This document shows positions 43,100-52,595 of a stretch of DNA of 64,000 bases, in pieces. Positions within the stretch are counted from its first letter, which is position 1. The number at the start of each line of letters is the position of its first letter. The notes under the pieces were generated by a model. That model saw only the letters and a program-made list of their open reading frames with translations, was not told the DNA's origin and ran no database searches. Origin of the DNA: Nonomuraea coxensis DSM 45129 (lineage in GTDB: Bacteria; Actinomycetota; Actinomycetes; Streptosporangiales; Streptosporangiaceae); contig NZ_CP068985.1 in the NCBI RefSeq assembly GCF_019397265.1, positions 6,626,001-6,690,000 on the forward strand, given 5' to 3'. Position numbers and translations under genes: made by a program.

Positions 43100-45196
43100 T
43101 CAGTCACTCTTCGTGGCTGGCGGAACGTGAATTGCGAGCGCGGTAACGTCATCATCCTGTTCATATCCAGACAACATCCGGTCAACCAGGAAGTCCAGCA
43201 ACATGTGAGGACTCTTCACCACCTCAGGCGGCGCTTCGGTCACAACACTGCAAAGGTCCGCGAGTCCGGCGTCCAGCCCGCGCTTGCGGTTCTCCACGAG
43301 GCCGTCGGAGTAGAGCACGGCGGTGTGCCCGGGCGGCACCACGAACCGGAACTGCCTGCGGCTCGTCGGCCAGCCCAGCGGCGTGCCGGGCTCGCCGTCG
43401 GTCAGGATCGCGGTGCCCTGAGGCGAGACCAGCACGGGCGGCGGGTGGCCGGCCAGCGCCAGCGTGCCCTCGCCGGTGACGGGCTCGACGACCATGTAGG
43501 CCAGGGTCGTGACCTGCTCCTCTTCCTCGGTCGCCTCGAAGACGCGGTCGAGCCCGGTGAGCACCGCCGCGGGCGGCGGGTTGGTCAGCGCCAGGGCGCG
43601 CATCGCGTTGCGGATGCGGCCCATGCCGGCCGCGGCCTTGACGCCCTTGCCCATGACGTCGCCGACGACCGCCGCGACCCGCCCGTCCTGCAGCACGAAG
43701 GCGTCGTACCAGTCGCCGCCGACCTGGACGTGGCGGCTGCCCGAGCGGAAGCGCTGCGCCAGCTCCAGGCCCTTGACCACGGGCAGCCGGTCGGGCAGCA
43801 GGCTGCGCTGCAGCGTCTCGGCGGTGCGGTGCTCGCGCTCGAACAGGGTGGCCCGCTCGACCGCCAGCGCGCACTGGCCGGCCAGGGCCTCCAGGAAGAC
43901 GCCGTCCTCCTGGGAGATCTTCTGCGAGCGCGTGAAGGAGAATCGGAGCGCTCCCAGCGCGCGGCCCGCGGCGAGCAGCGGCAGGCCCACCCAGGCCCGC
44001 TCGTCGCTGCTGGCGAGGTAGTTGGCCAGCACCTCCTCGTCGCCGCCCGCCTCCAGGAGCTGGGCGCGCAGGCTGTCGGGCGACTCGGCGAAGACCGGCC
44101 GGCGGCTGTTGACCGCCATGGTCATGACGCTGGAGCTCGACAGCGGGATCTCCTCGCCCGAGGCGCCTGACGCCTCGGGGATGCCCTCGCCGTTGATGAG
44201 CTTGAGCGCGGCGCGGTCGGTGTCGAGCAGCGCCACGGCCGAGCGGTCGGCGGCCAGGGCGGTGCGGCCGACGTCGATGATCACCTGGACGACCTGCTCG
44301 ACGGTCAGCGCCTCGGCGAGCATGGCGGTGGCGCCCTGCAGCCGGGCGGTGCGCAGGGCGGCGGCGCCGAGCTGGTCGGTCAGCCTGCCGCGCATCTCCT
44401 CGGCCTCGCGCTGCGGGGTGACGTCGGTGTTGGCGCCGACCCACTCCACGACCCTGCCGTGCCTGATGATCGGCACCGCCCGCACCTCGAAGTGCCGGTA
44501 GCCGCTGGCCCGGGTGCGCACCCGGTAGTTCCACTCGAACATGGTGCGCCCGCGCAGCGCCTCGCGCCACGCCTCCTCGGTCTGCTGGCGCTCCTCGGGG
44601 TGCACGACCTCCAGCCAGCCGTTGGCGAGGTATTCCTCCAGGCCCTGGCCGGTGATGGCGCGCCACTGGGGCGCGTCCTCGACGACGGCGCCCGTGGGCG
44701 AGGTGATCCAGACGAGCTGGGACTGCGCCTCGACCAGCGAGCGGTAACGCTCCTCGCTGCGGCGCAGCGCCTCCTCGGTCTGGCGGCTCTCGGTGACGTC
44801 CATGCCGACGAGCGCGACGGCGCGCAGCTCGCCCGAGTCGTCGTGGACCGGCGAGAACGACAGCGACCAGTGCCGGGTGTCGCCCTCGGCCGAGCGCACG
44901 CGCACGCGCCCCTCGGTGACCGGCGCGTCGGTCTCGACCACGGCCTGCACGGCGTGGGTGATGATCTGGCTGAGGTCGGCGGTCAGCACCTCGACCGGCT
45001 GCCGGCCGATCAGGCGCTCCTCGGGCACGTTGACGACGACGCCGCAGAAGACGTCGTTGACGCGCTGGACGCGGCCGTCGCCGTCGAAGAACGCGAAGGC
45101 GAACTCGGCCTCGGACAGCATGCCCTGGAACAGGGCGGAGTCTGAGATGTCCACATCCGACTCCCGGGGACGGGGAACGGAGGTCTCGGCGCTCAT
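43100..45196 (-). CDS. PAS-PAS-GAF-SpoIIE (PP2C) serine phosphatase
   Basis: A 698-residue cytoplasmic signalling phosphatase. Two PAS domains (residues about 22-135 and 145-265; EAEFAFAFFDGDGRVQRVND, RYRSLVEAQSQLVWITS) precede a GAF domain (about 285-440; DRSAVALLDTDRAAL) and a SpoIIE/PP2C domain (about 470-690). The phosphatase metal motifs are GGDWYDAF, VVGDVMGKG and EQDDDVTALAI. It has no membrane segment, so it senses cytoplasmic ligands. Such enzymes usually dephosphorylate anti-anti-sigma factors in sigma-B-like cascades; no antagonist or anti-sigma gene is adjacent, although the principal sigma gene is next in line. Confidence 0.9.
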   Translation of the reverse strand: MSAETSVPRPRESDVDISDSALFQGMLSEAEFAFAFFDGDGRVQRVNDVFCGVVVNVPEERLIGRQPVEVLTADLSQIITHAVQAVVETDAPVTEGRVRVRSAEGDTRHWSLSFSPVHDDSGELRAVALVGMDVTESRQTEEALRRSEERYRSLVEAQSQLVWITSPTGAVVEDAPQWRAITGQGLEEYLANGWLEVVHPEERQQTEEAWREALRGRTMFEWNYRVRTRASGYRHFEVRAVPIIRHGRVVEWVGANTDVTPQREAEEMRGRLTDQLGAAALRTARLQGATAMLAEALTVEQVVQVIIDVGRTALAADRSAVALLDTDRAALKLINGEGIPEASGASGEEIPLSSSSVMTMAVNSRRPVFAESPDSLRAQLLEAGGDEEVLANYLASSDERAWVGLPLLAAGRALGALRFSFTRSQKISQEDGVFLEALAGQCALAVERATLFEREHRTAETLQRSLLPDRLPVVKGLELAQRFRSGSRHVQVGGDWYDAFVLQDGRVAAVVGDVMGKGVKAAAGMGRIRNAMRALALTNPPPAAVLTGLDRVFEATEEEEQVTTLAYMVVEPVTGEGTLALAGHPPPVLVSPQGTAILTDGEPGTPLGWPTSRRQFRFVVPPGHTAVLYSDGLVENRKRGLDAGLADLCSVVTEAPPEVVKSPHMLLDFLVDRMLSGYEQDDDVTALAIHVPPATKSD

Positions 45197-45413
45197 CGTC
45201 CGCACCTCCGTCGCGTGCCAGGGTCTCCCACGCGGCACATCTCCATAGTCGTGTCTTGGTGTAGCGCAGCTCCGGGCGACCGGATCCTGCAGTACATCAT
45301 CGGCGATGGGCATGTGCGGACGGAAGCCCCCGCCGCGGCCCGGTCGCCCCTAAGGTCAACGCATCCTGTCAAAATCGCTCCACGTCGCGCAGCAAGATCA
45401 GGTTACAGCGCAG

Positions 45414-45983
45414 CTACTCGGCCTTGGCCGCGCGCTTGGCCTCCTGCTTGGCGGCACGTACGCGGACCAGGCTCTCGGCGTCGACGACGTCGGCCACCGA
45501 CCGGTGTGAACCCTCCTCGCCGTAGGCCCCGGCCGCCTCACGCCAGCCTGAAGGTTGAACACCCAACTGCTTCCCCAGCAATGCCAAAAAAATCTGGGCC
45601 TTCTGCTTGCCGTATCCCGGAAGGGCCATGAGTCGTTTCAACAACTCCTTGCCGTCGGGTGCCCCGGCCCAGATGTTCTCGGGCCGCCCGTCGTAGTGCT
45701 CGACGAGGTAGGCCGCGAGCGCCTGGACCCTGGCCGCCATGGCCTTGGGGTAGCGGTGCACGGCCGGCTTCTCGGCGAGCAGCGCGGCGAACGCCTCAGG
45801 ATCATACGAGGCGACGCGCTCGGCCGTCAGGTCGCCTCCCAGCCGCTCGGCGATGGTGTGCGGCCCCGTGAACGCCCACTCCATGGGGATCTGCTGGTCG
45901 AGGAGCATGCCGACGAGCAGGGCGAGCGGATTGCGGCCGAGGAGCTCGTCCGCCTCGCTCTTCTGGGCGAGCTGGATGCGCAT
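45414..45983 (-). CDS. HhH-GPD-type base-excision repair family protein
   Basis: A 189-residue protein similar to the uncharacterised actinobacterial HhH-GPD family. FLALLVGMLLDQQIPMEWAF is the conserved N-terminal helix and LMALPGYGKQKAQIFLALL the helix-hairpin-helix. The glycosylase catalytic Asp normally found about 20 residues after the HhH was not evident by eye, so glycosylase activity is uncertain. ATG at 45983 (MRIQLAQKSEAD) is preferred; the open frame extends to 46331 on unsupported sequence. Confidence 0.82.
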   Translation of the reverse strand: MRIQLAQKSEADELLGRNPLALLVGMLLDQQIPMEWAFTGPHTIAERLGGDLTAERVASYDPEAFAALLAEKPAVHRYPKAMAARVQALAAYLVEHYDGRPENIWAGAPDGKELLKRLMALPGYGKQKAQIFLALLGKQLGVQPSGWREAAGAYGEEGSHRSVADVVDAESLVRVRAAKQEAKRAAKAE

Positions 45984-46040
45984 GGAGACAGCTTGGCATG
46001 GATGGGCGCCGGGTGAAGTGAACACAGGCGTCGTGGAGGC

Positions 46041-46068
46041 TTGACACCCGTCCGAGAAAGGATGAAAT
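46041..46068 (+). promoter_or_regulatory. promoter candidate for the 74-residue protein gene
   Basis: A perfect -35 box TTGACA (46041-46046) is followed after 16 bases by TGAAAT (46063-46068), a four-of-six -10 match. It lies 70-97 bases before the ATG at 46138. Consensus -35 boxes are uncommon in this GC-rich window. Confidence 0.45.
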
Positions 46069-46137
46069 GAGAGCGCAAGTCGCCCAGCACACGTTCCTGA
46101 GGGTTTGCCCCCGGGCTTCCAGAGGAATCTGACATCT

Positions 46138-46362
46138 ATGCTCGCTCTGGCCACACGGTTCCTGCGCGAACCGGTCAGTCTCCGGCTGGCCGAAGAGTTC
46201 CTGACCGTACCCGTGGACACGATCGACCGCTGCGTGGCCGACGTCTGCGCGTGCGCGCAGCACCTGGGCATCTCCGCGACGCCCGAGATCGTGGAACGCA
46301 TCGCGCGCGAGCGCCTGCTCGCCATCGTCAACTCGGCGCCGCCGCCGCGCGTCCCGCGTTGA
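46138..46362 (+). CDS. 74-residue helical protein, possible three-helix bundle dimerisation domain
   Basis: A small soluble protein predicted to be three helices (residues about 3-22, 27-43 and 50-70). The pattern LREPVSLRLAEEFLTV, VDTIDRCVADVCACAQ and PEIVERIARERLLAIV resembles the stand-alone three-helix bundle dimerisation domain also found fused to actinobacterial protein tyrosine phosphatase-like proteins. ATG at 46138 is preceded by AGAGGAA. Function is unknown; DNA-contact features are absent. It is followed by a conserved hypothetical gene in the same direction. Confidence 0.6.
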   Translation: MLALATRFLREPVSLRLAEEFLTVPVDTIDRCVADVCACAQHLGISATPEIVERIARERLLAIVNSAPPPRVPR

Positions 46363-46366
46363 GACT

Positions 46367-46381
46367 CCCGATAACATCGGG
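46367..46381. repeat. short inverted repeat between two hypothetical genes
   Basis: CCCGAT and ATCGGG flank AAC, giving a 6-bp stem with a 3-base loop five bases after the preceding stop. It may be a weak terminator or an operator for the next gene; I cannot tell which. Confidence 0.35.
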
Positions 46382-46437
46382 GTTACCAGGCCGAGTTCTC
46401 CGCACCGTTTGCGCCTGGAATACGAGAGAGTGAGGGT

Positions 46438-47988
46438 GTGCGCCGACACCGACGAGATCCCCGGGAGAGCACCCCGCCCGACGACGTGTTCCAGGAGATG
46501 GTGACGGCGGCCCGCGAGCTGCTGGCCGTGCGCACACCGCTCGACGCGGAGCTGATGGTCTCCGACATGATCGGGGCCTGGTGGGGCAGGCGGGTCCGGG
46601 GCGGCGACGTGGAGCAGGTGCTCGGCGAGGGGCTGGTCGACTACGCCGCCAAGGCCGGCACCCCAGCCTCGCTGACGCTGCTGATCTGCCTCGCCTATCT
46701 CGGCACCGCCCGTCAGGGCGCCAAGGCCGAGGGCGCGGCGCTGGCGATGATGGAGTCGGGCGTGGCGCGGCCCGGCTGGGCCGACAAGGTGGGCGCGGTC
46801 AAGCCGGCCGGCTGCTACGTCTCCCGCGACGCCTACGGCGACCAGGACACCGTCATCTGCACCTTCGCCTACCGCTGGAACGAGGCATCCCGGCCGACCG
46901 ACCGGCACGCGCTGGTCGTGGTCGTCGACTACAACATGAGCGGCATGGCCCGCGACGCCTGGGTGTCCTCTCAAGTCGACAAGCTGCTGGAGCAGGCGAG
47001 GATCGAGGCGGCGGGCAACCCCATGCTGCTGTTCGAGGAGATCCAGCCCGAGCAGGCGAGGGCGCTGCTGGAGTCGGCGATGAAGGCCACCAGGGAGCCG
47101 AAGACCCCCCCGCCGGTGAGCGACAGCTACAGCGCCTACCACGCCTTCGCCCGCGCCCGGCTGAAGGCGCTGCCCCCGGGCCGCAAGCGCCCGGCGCCGC
47201 TGCACATCGAGGCCCCCTACAGCAGGGAGCGCCGGGCCATGCTGGCGGCCGAGTTCCTGGCCTCCGACGCGGCCGAGCACCTGTCCGACCCGTCGGCCGC
47301 CTCGCGCTGCGCCGACCACATCATCGACTACGGCTGCGAGCAGGACTTCAACCGGCCGCTGCGGGTCAGCCCGACCAAGTGCGAGACGTTCCTGCTCGAC
47401 TGGCTGCCGCGCAAGGTCATGCTGAGCGTCGCCGAGCAGGAGGCGATGCCGCACGTGCTGTCGGCGTGGGTGCGCTTCGCCGCGCGCCGCACGGCCCTGC
47501 CCGAGCAGGGGCTGCGGGCCACGCTCGACGCCGTGTGGGAGGCGACGGGCAAGTTCCCCGAGGCCTACCGCGACCCGACCTCGTTCGGGCTCGACCGGCC
47601 GCTGCTGGAGCGGCTGCTGCCGGACGGCGACCTGTCGGCCCTGGCCAGGCGCGCCTTCGCCTTCCCCTATCTGCAGGGCGTCCACAACGGCATCGACCTC
47701 GACCGGCTCAACCCCTCCGACGAGGCCGACCGGCGCACGCTGCTGGAGATCGACCACGGCGGCCTGATCGACCAGGAGCACCTGGCCTGGCACGAGGAGA
47801 TCGCGACCCGGCTGTGGGAGGGCGACCCGCCGCAGCTCTGGGAGGCCGCCCAGCGCCTGCTCGACCTCGGCCACGACCGGCACGACGTGCTGCACGTGCT
47901 CATCGAGATCGCCGAGCGGATCGGCGGCGACCCTGACGAGCTCGCCGCCGCCCTCGACGACATCGCCGACATCCCGGACGAGATCTGA
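46438..47988 (+). CDS. conserved hypothetical protein of 516 residues
   Basis: A soluble, mainly helical protein I cannot place in a named family. Recognisable elements are an N-terminal DDVFQEMVTAARELL, the central domain with KPAGCYVSRDAYGDQDTVIC and LVVVVDYNMSGMARDAWV, and a C-terminal segment HEEIATRLWEGDPPQLWEAA followed by GHDRHDVLHVLIEIAE. The last segment, with its Trp-rich helix and DRHDVLH motif, recurs at the end of actinobacterial DUF1841-like proteins. GTG at 46438 is used; no signal peptide or catalytic motif is evident. The gene stands between the small helical protein and the pxpABC operon. Confidence 0.7.
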   Translation: MRRHRRDPRESTPPDDVFQEMVTAARELLAVRTPLDAELMVSDMIGAWWGRRVRGGDVEQVLGEGLVDYAAKAGTPASLTLLICLAYLGTARQGAKAEGAALAMMESGVARPGWADKVGAVKPAGCYVSRDAYGDQDTVICTFAYRWNEASRPTDRHALVVVVDYNMSGMARDAWVSSQVDKLLEQARIEAAGNPMLLFEEIQPEQARALLESAMKATREPKTPPPVSDSYSAYHAFARARLKALPPGRKRPAPLHIEAPYSRERRAMLAAEFLASDAAEHLSDPSAASRCADHIIDYGCEQDFNRPLRVSPTKCETFLLDWLPRKVMLSVAEQEAMPHVLSAWVRFAARRTALPEQGLRATLDAVWEATGKFPEAYRDPTSFGLDRPLLERLLPDGDLSALARRAFAFPYLQGVHNGIDLDRLNPSDEADRRTLLEIDHGGLIDQEHLAWHEEIATRLWEGDPPQLWEAAQRLLDLGHDRHDVLHVLIEIAERIGGDPDELAAALDDIADIPDEI

Positions 47989-48054
47989 CATCAGGGGCAG
48001 GTCAGCGTCCGCGTTCGGCCCGCCGGGGCGGCCACGGATTAGCATGATAGGGCC

Positions 48055-48810
48055 ATGGTGATTGACCTCAACGCCGATCTCGGCGAGAGCTTCGGGATCT
48101 GGCGGCTCGGCGACGACCTCGCGCTCCTCGACATCGTCACGAGCGCCAACGTGGCCTGCGGCTTCCACGCGGGCGACCCGGTGACGATCAGGCGCACCTG
48201 CGCGGCGGCCGTCGACCGGGGCGTGGCGATCGGCGCCCAGGTGTCCTACCGCGACCTCGCCGGCTTCGGCCGCCGGGCCATGGACGTCGAGCCCGAGGAG
48301 CTGTGCGCGGAGGTCCTCTACCAGCTCTCGGCGGTCGACGGCATCGCGAGGGCGATGGGCGGCCGGGTGTCGTACGTCAAGCCGCACGGCGCGCTCTACA
48401 ACCGGGTCGTGCGCGACCGGGAGCAGGCGGCCGCCCTGGTCGACGCGGTGGCCGACTACGACGTCGCGCTTCCCGTGCTCACGCTGCCCGGCTCGGCCGT
48501 GCACGAGGTGGCCGCCGCCGCGGGCGTGTCGACCGTGAACGAGGCGTTCGCCGACCGGGCGTACACACCGGAGGGGACGCTGCTGCCGCGCAGGGAGGAG
48601 GGCGCGGTGATCCACGACCCGGCGGAGGTGTCCGCGCGCGCCCTGCGGATGGCGCTCAAGGGCGCCGTGACGGCCGTCGACGGCAGCTCCGTGACGATCG
48701 GCGCGCGCTCGATCTGCATCCACGGCGACACGCCCGGCGCGATCCGGCTGGCGCAGGAGGTGCGGGACGGCCTGCTGGCGGCCGGGGTGGTCCTGCAGGC
48801 GTTCACATGA
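48055..48810 (+). CDS. pxpA: 5-oxoprolinase subunit A (LamB/YcsF)
   Basis: A 251-residue LamB/YcsF-family protein. MVIDLNADLGESFGIWRLGDD, NVACGFHAGDP and GAQVSYRDLAGFGRR are the family signature, and the FADRAYTPEGTLLPR tail is typical. PxpA works with PxpB and PxpC to hydrolyse 5-oxoproline (pyroglutamate) to glutamate using ATP. ATG at 48055 (MVIDLNADLGE). The stop overlaps pxpB by 4 bases, so the three genes form one translationally coupled operon. Confidence 0.92.
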   Translation: MVIDLNADLGESFGIWRLGDDLALLDIVTSANVACGFHAGDPVTIRRTCAAAVDRGVAIGAQVSYRDLAGFGRRAMDVEPEELCAEVLYQLSAVDGIARAMGGRVSYVKPHGALYNRVVRDREQAAALVDAVADYDVALPVLTLPGSAVHEVAAAAGVSTVNEAFADRAYTPEGTLLPRREEGAVIHDPAEVSARALRMALKGAVTAVDGSSVTIGARSICIHGDTPGAIRLAQEVRDGLLAAGVVLQAFT

Positions 48811-49427
48811 TCCGCCTGGCGGGCGAGCACGGGCTGCTGGTCGAGACGGGCTCCCTGGAGCTGTCGCACCGACTGGACGCCGCCCTGCGGCGCGAGCGGC
48901 CCGACCGGGTCGTGGAGATCGTCCCCGGGCCCGGCACCGTGCTGGTGGTGGCTCCGGGCGGCGACCGCGAGCGGCTGCGCGAGCGGCTGGCGGACGTGCT
49001 GGCCCGGGAACGTGCCACCACCCTCGCCGCCGGGCCGGCCGCCGCGGCGCCGGTGGTGACCGTCCCCGTGGTCTACGACGGGGCCGACCTGGAGCCGGTG
49101 GCGGAGCTGGCGGGCGTCGGCGTGGACGAGGTGATCGCCAGGCACGCGGGGCGCGAGCTGGTGGTGGGCTGGCTCGGGTTCGCGCCGGGGTTCGCCTACC
49201 TGACGGGGCTGGACCCGGTGCTGCACGTGCCCAGGCTGGGCACGCCGCGCACCTCGGTGCCCGCCGGGTCCGTCGCCGTCGCGGGGCCCTACTCCGCGGT
49301 CTACCCGAGCGCGTCCCCGGGCGGCTGGCGGCTGCTCGGGCACACCACGCTGCGGGTGTGGGACGTGGCGGCCGATCCGCCGTCGCCGTTCCGTCCCGGC
49401 ACGCGCGTGCGGTTCGAGCCCGCGTGA
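48807..49427 (+). CDS. pxpB: 5-oxoprolinase subunit B (KipI type)
   Basis: A 206-residue subunit. The family signature LGFAPGFAYLTGLD and RLGTPRTSVPAGSVAVAGPY is present. In Bacillus the homologue KipI inhibits a sporulation kinase, but in an intact pxpABC order the 5-oxoprolinase role is much more likely. The start ATG overlaps pxpA and the stop overlaps pxpC (GTGA). Confidence 0.92.
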   Translation: MIRLAGEHGLLVETGSLELSHRLDAALRRERPDRVVEIVPGPGTVLVVAPGGDRERLRERLADVLARERATTLAAGPAAAAPVVTVPVVYDGADLEPVAELAGVGVDEVIARHAGRELVVGWLGFAPGFAYLTGLDPVLHVPRLGTPRTSVPAGSVAVAGPYSAVYPSASPGGWRLLGHTTLRVWDVAADPPSPFRPGTRVRFEPA

Positions 49428-50272
49428 TCGAGGTCATCGCGCCCGGCCCGTACGCGACCGTCCAGGACCTCGGCCGGCCCGGCTTCGCCCACCTGGGGGT
49501 GCCCGGCTCCGGGGCGGCCGACGCCGCGAGTCTCAAGCTGGCCAACCGGCTGGTGGGCAACCCCGAGGGGCTGGCGGGCATCGAGCTGACCTTCGGCTCG
49601 GCGCGGCTGCGTTTCCTCACGGGCGCGTGGGCGGCGCTGGCGGGCGCCCCGCTGCCGGCGGGGCCGGTGCGCGGGGCGGCCATGGGAGCGCCGTTCTGGG
49701 TGCCGGCCGGGGCGGAGCTGCGGCTGGGGGCGCCGTGGCGGGGGCTGCGGACCTACCTCGCGGTGCGGGGCGGGATCGCGGTGCCGCCGGTGCTGGGCAG
49801 CCGGTCCACCGACTCGCTGTCGGGGCTCGGCCCCGAGCCGCTGCGGGCGGGCACGCTGCTGCCCGTGGGGGCCGCCGGGGGCGGGCTCGTGGCGGACTTC
49901 GCGCCGCTGCCGGAGCTCGGGCCCGCCGTGCTGCGGGTGCTGCCGGGGCCGCGCGACGACTGGTTCGTGCCGGAGGCGCTGGAGGAGCTGTGCGCGGCCC
50001 CGTACGTCGTGAGCCAGGACAGCAACCGGATCGGCGTGCGGCTGCGCGGCCCCGAGCTGGTGCGGGCGAAGGACGGCGAGCTGCCGAGCGAGGGGATGGT
50101 GACGGGGGCGGTCCAGGTGCCGCCGAGCGGGCAGCCGATCGTCTTCCTCGCCGACCATCCGCCGACCGGCGGCTACCCGGTGATCGCCGTGCTGCGCGCG
50201 GCCGACCTGGCGGTGGCCGCGCAGCTCCGCCCCGGCGACGAGGTGCGCTTCACCATCCGGCGCGGACGCTGA
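49424..50272 (+). CDS. pxpC: 5-oxoprolinase subunit C (KipA type)
   Basis: A 282-residue subunit with the N-terminal hallmark GPYATVQDLGRPGFAHLGVP and the C-terminal SGQPIVFLADHPPTGGYPV. GTG at 49424 overlaps pxpB by 4 bases; the frame extends upstream to 49358, which is inside pxpB and not supported. It completes the PxpABC complex. Its stop is 10 bases from the convergent PhzF gene. Confidence 0.92.
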   Translation: MIEVIAPGPYATVQDLGRPGFAHLGVPGSGAADAASLKLANRLVGNPEGLAGIELTFGSARLRFLTGAWAALAGAPLPAGPVRGAAMGAPFWVPAGAELRLGAPWRGLRTYLAVRGGIAVPPVLGSRSTDSLSGLGPEPLRAGTLLPVGAAGGGLVADFAPLPELGPAVLRVLPGPRDDWFVPEALEELCAAPYVVSQDSNRIGVRLRGPELVRAKDGELPSEGMVTGAVQVPPSGQPIVFLADHPPTGGYPVIAVLRAADLAVAAQLRPGDEVRFTIRRGR

Positions 50273-50281
50273 GGCGTCCGG

Positions 50282-51112
50282 TCACAGCTCCACGCGGCCG
50301 GTGACGCAGGTGACGGTCGATCCGCCGACCCACACGTTCCCGCTGTCGTCGACGTCGATCCGCACCCGGCCGGCGCGGCCGATCGCGGTGCCCTGGGCGG
50401 CGACGTACGGGGCCTCGGCGCGGCCGGTGCGCAGCAGCCACTGGGCGAGCGAGGCGTTGAGGCTGCCGGTGACCGGGTCCTCGACGGTGGCGCCCTGGAG
50501 CGGGAAGAAGGCGCGCACCTCGTACGCGACGTCCGCGCCCTCCGGGTGGGGCCCGGCCACGCCCACGTCGCACGGCACGGTGCCCGGCCGCAGCGCGAGC
50601 ACCGACTCGGCGTCGGCGAGCAGCACGGCCACCCAGCCGGGGCCGTTGTCGGCCCACTCGGCGTCCACGACGGCGTCCCTGGGGATGCCGAGGGCCTCGG
50701 CGATGCTCGCCACCAGCGGCTCCTCCACCGGGCCCGAGCGGATCAGCGGCGGCGCCTGGAACGCCAGGCCGTCGCCGGTCCGCCGCACCCGTACGAGCCC
50801 CGCCCCGCACTCCTGGACGATCTCGCCGGGGTCACGCGGCGTCCCCCCGGCCTCCAGCCAGGCGTGGCAGGTGCCGAGCGTGGGGTGCCCGGCGAAGGGC
50901 AGCTCCTGGGAAGGGGTGAAGATCCGCACCCGGTAGTCGGCGCCGGGGTGGGTGGGCGGCAGGACGAACGTGGTCTCGGACAGGTTGGTCCAGGCGGCGA
51001 AGCGCCGCATCTCCTCGGTGCCGAGCCCCTCGGCCTCCAGCACGACCGCGAGCGCGTTGCCGAGGTAGGGGGTGGCGGTGAACACGTCGACCTGGGTGAA
51101 GGCACGCGACAT
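50282..51112 (-). CDS. PhzF-family isomerase/epimerase
   Basis: A 276-residue protein of the PhzF (diaminopimelate-epimerase-like) fold: TPYLGNALAVVLEA, NLSETTFVLPP (Glu of the catalytic pair), FAGHPTLGTCHAWL and DPVTGSLNASLAQWL. PhzF itself isomerises a phenazine precursor, but no other phz gene is present; the many paralogues act on unknown small molecules. ATG at 51112 (MSRAFTQVDVF). It is divergent from sthA across 60 bases. Confidence 0.88.
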   Translation of the reverse strand: MSRAFTQVDVFTATPYLGNALAVVLEAEGLGTEEMRRFAAWTNLSETTFVLPPTHPGADYRVRIFTPSQELPFAGHPTLGTCHAWLEAGGTPRDPGEIVQECGAGLVRVRRTGDGLAFQAPPLIRSGPVEEPLVASIAEALGIPRDAVVDAEWADNGPGWVAVLLADAESVLALRPGTVPCDVGVAGPHPEGADVAYEVRAFFPLQGATVEDPVTGSLNASLAQWLLRTGRAEAPYVAAQGTAIGRAGRVRIDVDDSGNVWVGGSTVTCVTGRVEL

Positions 51113-51172
51113 ACTCCGGAGTCTGGCAGACAGGGCTTTCCGTGCCGGCAGGGGGACCCCACACTGGACGAT

Positions 51173-52585
51173 GTGGCGGACTTTGACGTAGTTGTCCTGG
51201 GCTCCGGCCCCGGTGGGCAGAAGGCCGCGATCGACGCGGCGAAGCTCGGCCGGCGGGTCGCCGTGATCGAGAAACGGCACATGATCGGCGGCGTGTGCAT
51301 CAACACGGGCACGATCCCCTCCAAGACGCTGCGCGAGGCGGTGCTCTACCTCACCGGGCTCAACCAGCGCGAGCTGTACGGCGCCAGCTACCGCGTCAAG
51401 GACGAGATCACGGTCACCGACCTCGGCATGCGCACCCAGCACGTGATCGGCCGCGAGATCCAGGTGATCCGCAGCCAGCTCGCCCGCAACCACGTGACGG
51501 TGCTGCACGGCACCGGCCGCTTCCTCGACCCGCACACCATCGGCGTGTCCGGCGACGACGGCAGCGCCGAGAAGAAGATCACCGCCGACCGGATCGTGAT
51601 CGCCACCGGCACCTCGCCGGCCCGGCCGGACAGCGTGGAGTTCGACGACCGCACGGTGATCGACTCCGACGCGATCCTGCGCCTGGAGCGGGTGCCGGAG
51701 ACGCTGGTCGTGGTCGGGGCGGGCGTGATCGGCATCGAGTACGCCTCCATGTTCGCCGCGCTCGGCACGAAGGTGACGGTGGTGGAGCGGCGCGAGCGCA
51801 TGCTGGAGTTCTGCGACCTGGAGATCGTCGAGGCGCTGAAGTACCACCTGCGCGACCTGGCGGTCACCTTCAGGTTCGGCGAGAACGTGGCGGCCGTCGA
51901 GCGGCGCGGCAGCGGCGCGCTGACCGTCCTGGAGAGCGGCAAGAGGATCCCCGCCGACTGCGTGATGTACTCGGCCGGCCGCCAGGGCAAGACCGCCGAG
52001 CTGTGCCTGGAGGCCGCGGGTCTGGCGGCCGACCGGCGCGGCAGGATCGAGGTGGACGACAACTACGCCACCGCCGTCCCGCACATCTACGCCGTCGGCG
52101 ACGTGATCGGCTTCCCCGCGCTCGCGGCGACCTCGATGGAGCAGGGCCGGGTGGCCGCCCAGCACGCCTGCGGCGAGCCGGTCGAGGAGCTGGCCGAGCT
52201 GACGCCCATCGGCATCTACACGATCCCGGAAATCAGTTTCGTCGGGAAGTCGGAGGACGAGCTGACGCGGGAGAAGGTGCCGTTCGAGGTGGGCGTCTCC
52301 CGCTACAGGGAGCTGGCCAGGGGGCAGATCATCGGCGACTCGTACGGCATGCTCAAGCTGCTGGTGTCCTCGGAGGACCGGCGGCTGCTGGGCGTGCACG
52401 TGTTCGGCACGGGCGCGACGGAGCTGGTGCACATCGGGCAGACCGTCATGGGGTGCGGCGGCACCGTGGACTACCTGGTGAACGCGGTGTTCAACTATCC
52501 GACGCTGGCGGAGTCGTACAAGGTGGCGGCGCTGGACGCGATGAACAAGATGCGGGTGGTGGCCCGCCTCACCGCGGAGATGTGA
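51173..52585 (+). CDS. sthA: soluble NAD(P)+ transhydrogenase SthA
   Basis: A 470-residue flavoprotein. FAD site GSGPGGQKAAI (residues about 10-20), NAD(P) site VVGAGVIGIEYAS, and C-terminal dimerisation domain. The N-terminal loop VCINTGTIPSK has one cysteine but not the second cysteine of the CxxxxC disulfide of dihydrolipoamide dehydrogenase (GCIPSK becomes GTIPSK), as expected for SthA, which transfers hydride between NADPH and NAD+. GTG at 51173 is within the ORF that opens much further upstream; its ribosome site is weak. Confidence 0.9.
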   Translation: MADFDVVVLGSGPGGQKAAIDAAKLGRRVAVIEKRHMIGGVCINTGTIPSKTLREAVLYLTGLNQRELYGASYRVKDEITVTDLGMRTQHVIGREIQVIRSQLARNHVTVLHGTGRFLDPHTIGVSGDDGSAEKKITADRIVIATGTSPARPDSVEFDDRTVIDSDAILRLERVPETLVVVGAGVIGIEYASMFAALGTKVTVVERRERMLEFCDLEIVEALKYHLRDLAVTFRFGENVAAVERRGSGALTVLESGKRIPADCVMYSAGRQGKTAELCLEAAGLAADRRGRIEVDDNYATAVPHIYAVGDVIGFPALAATSMEQGRVAAQHACGEPVEELAELTPIGIYTIPEISFVGKSEDELTREKVPFEVGVSRYRELARGQIIGDSYGMLKLLVSSEDRRLLGVHVFGTGATELVHIGQTVMGCGGTVDYLVNAVFNYPTLAESYKVAALDAMNKMRVVARLTAEM

Positions 52586-52595
52586 CCCCTTGTCC

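Noticed and set aside
50282..51112. phenazine biosynthesis locus
   Set aside because: Only a PhzF-fold protein is present; no other phz gene is in the window.
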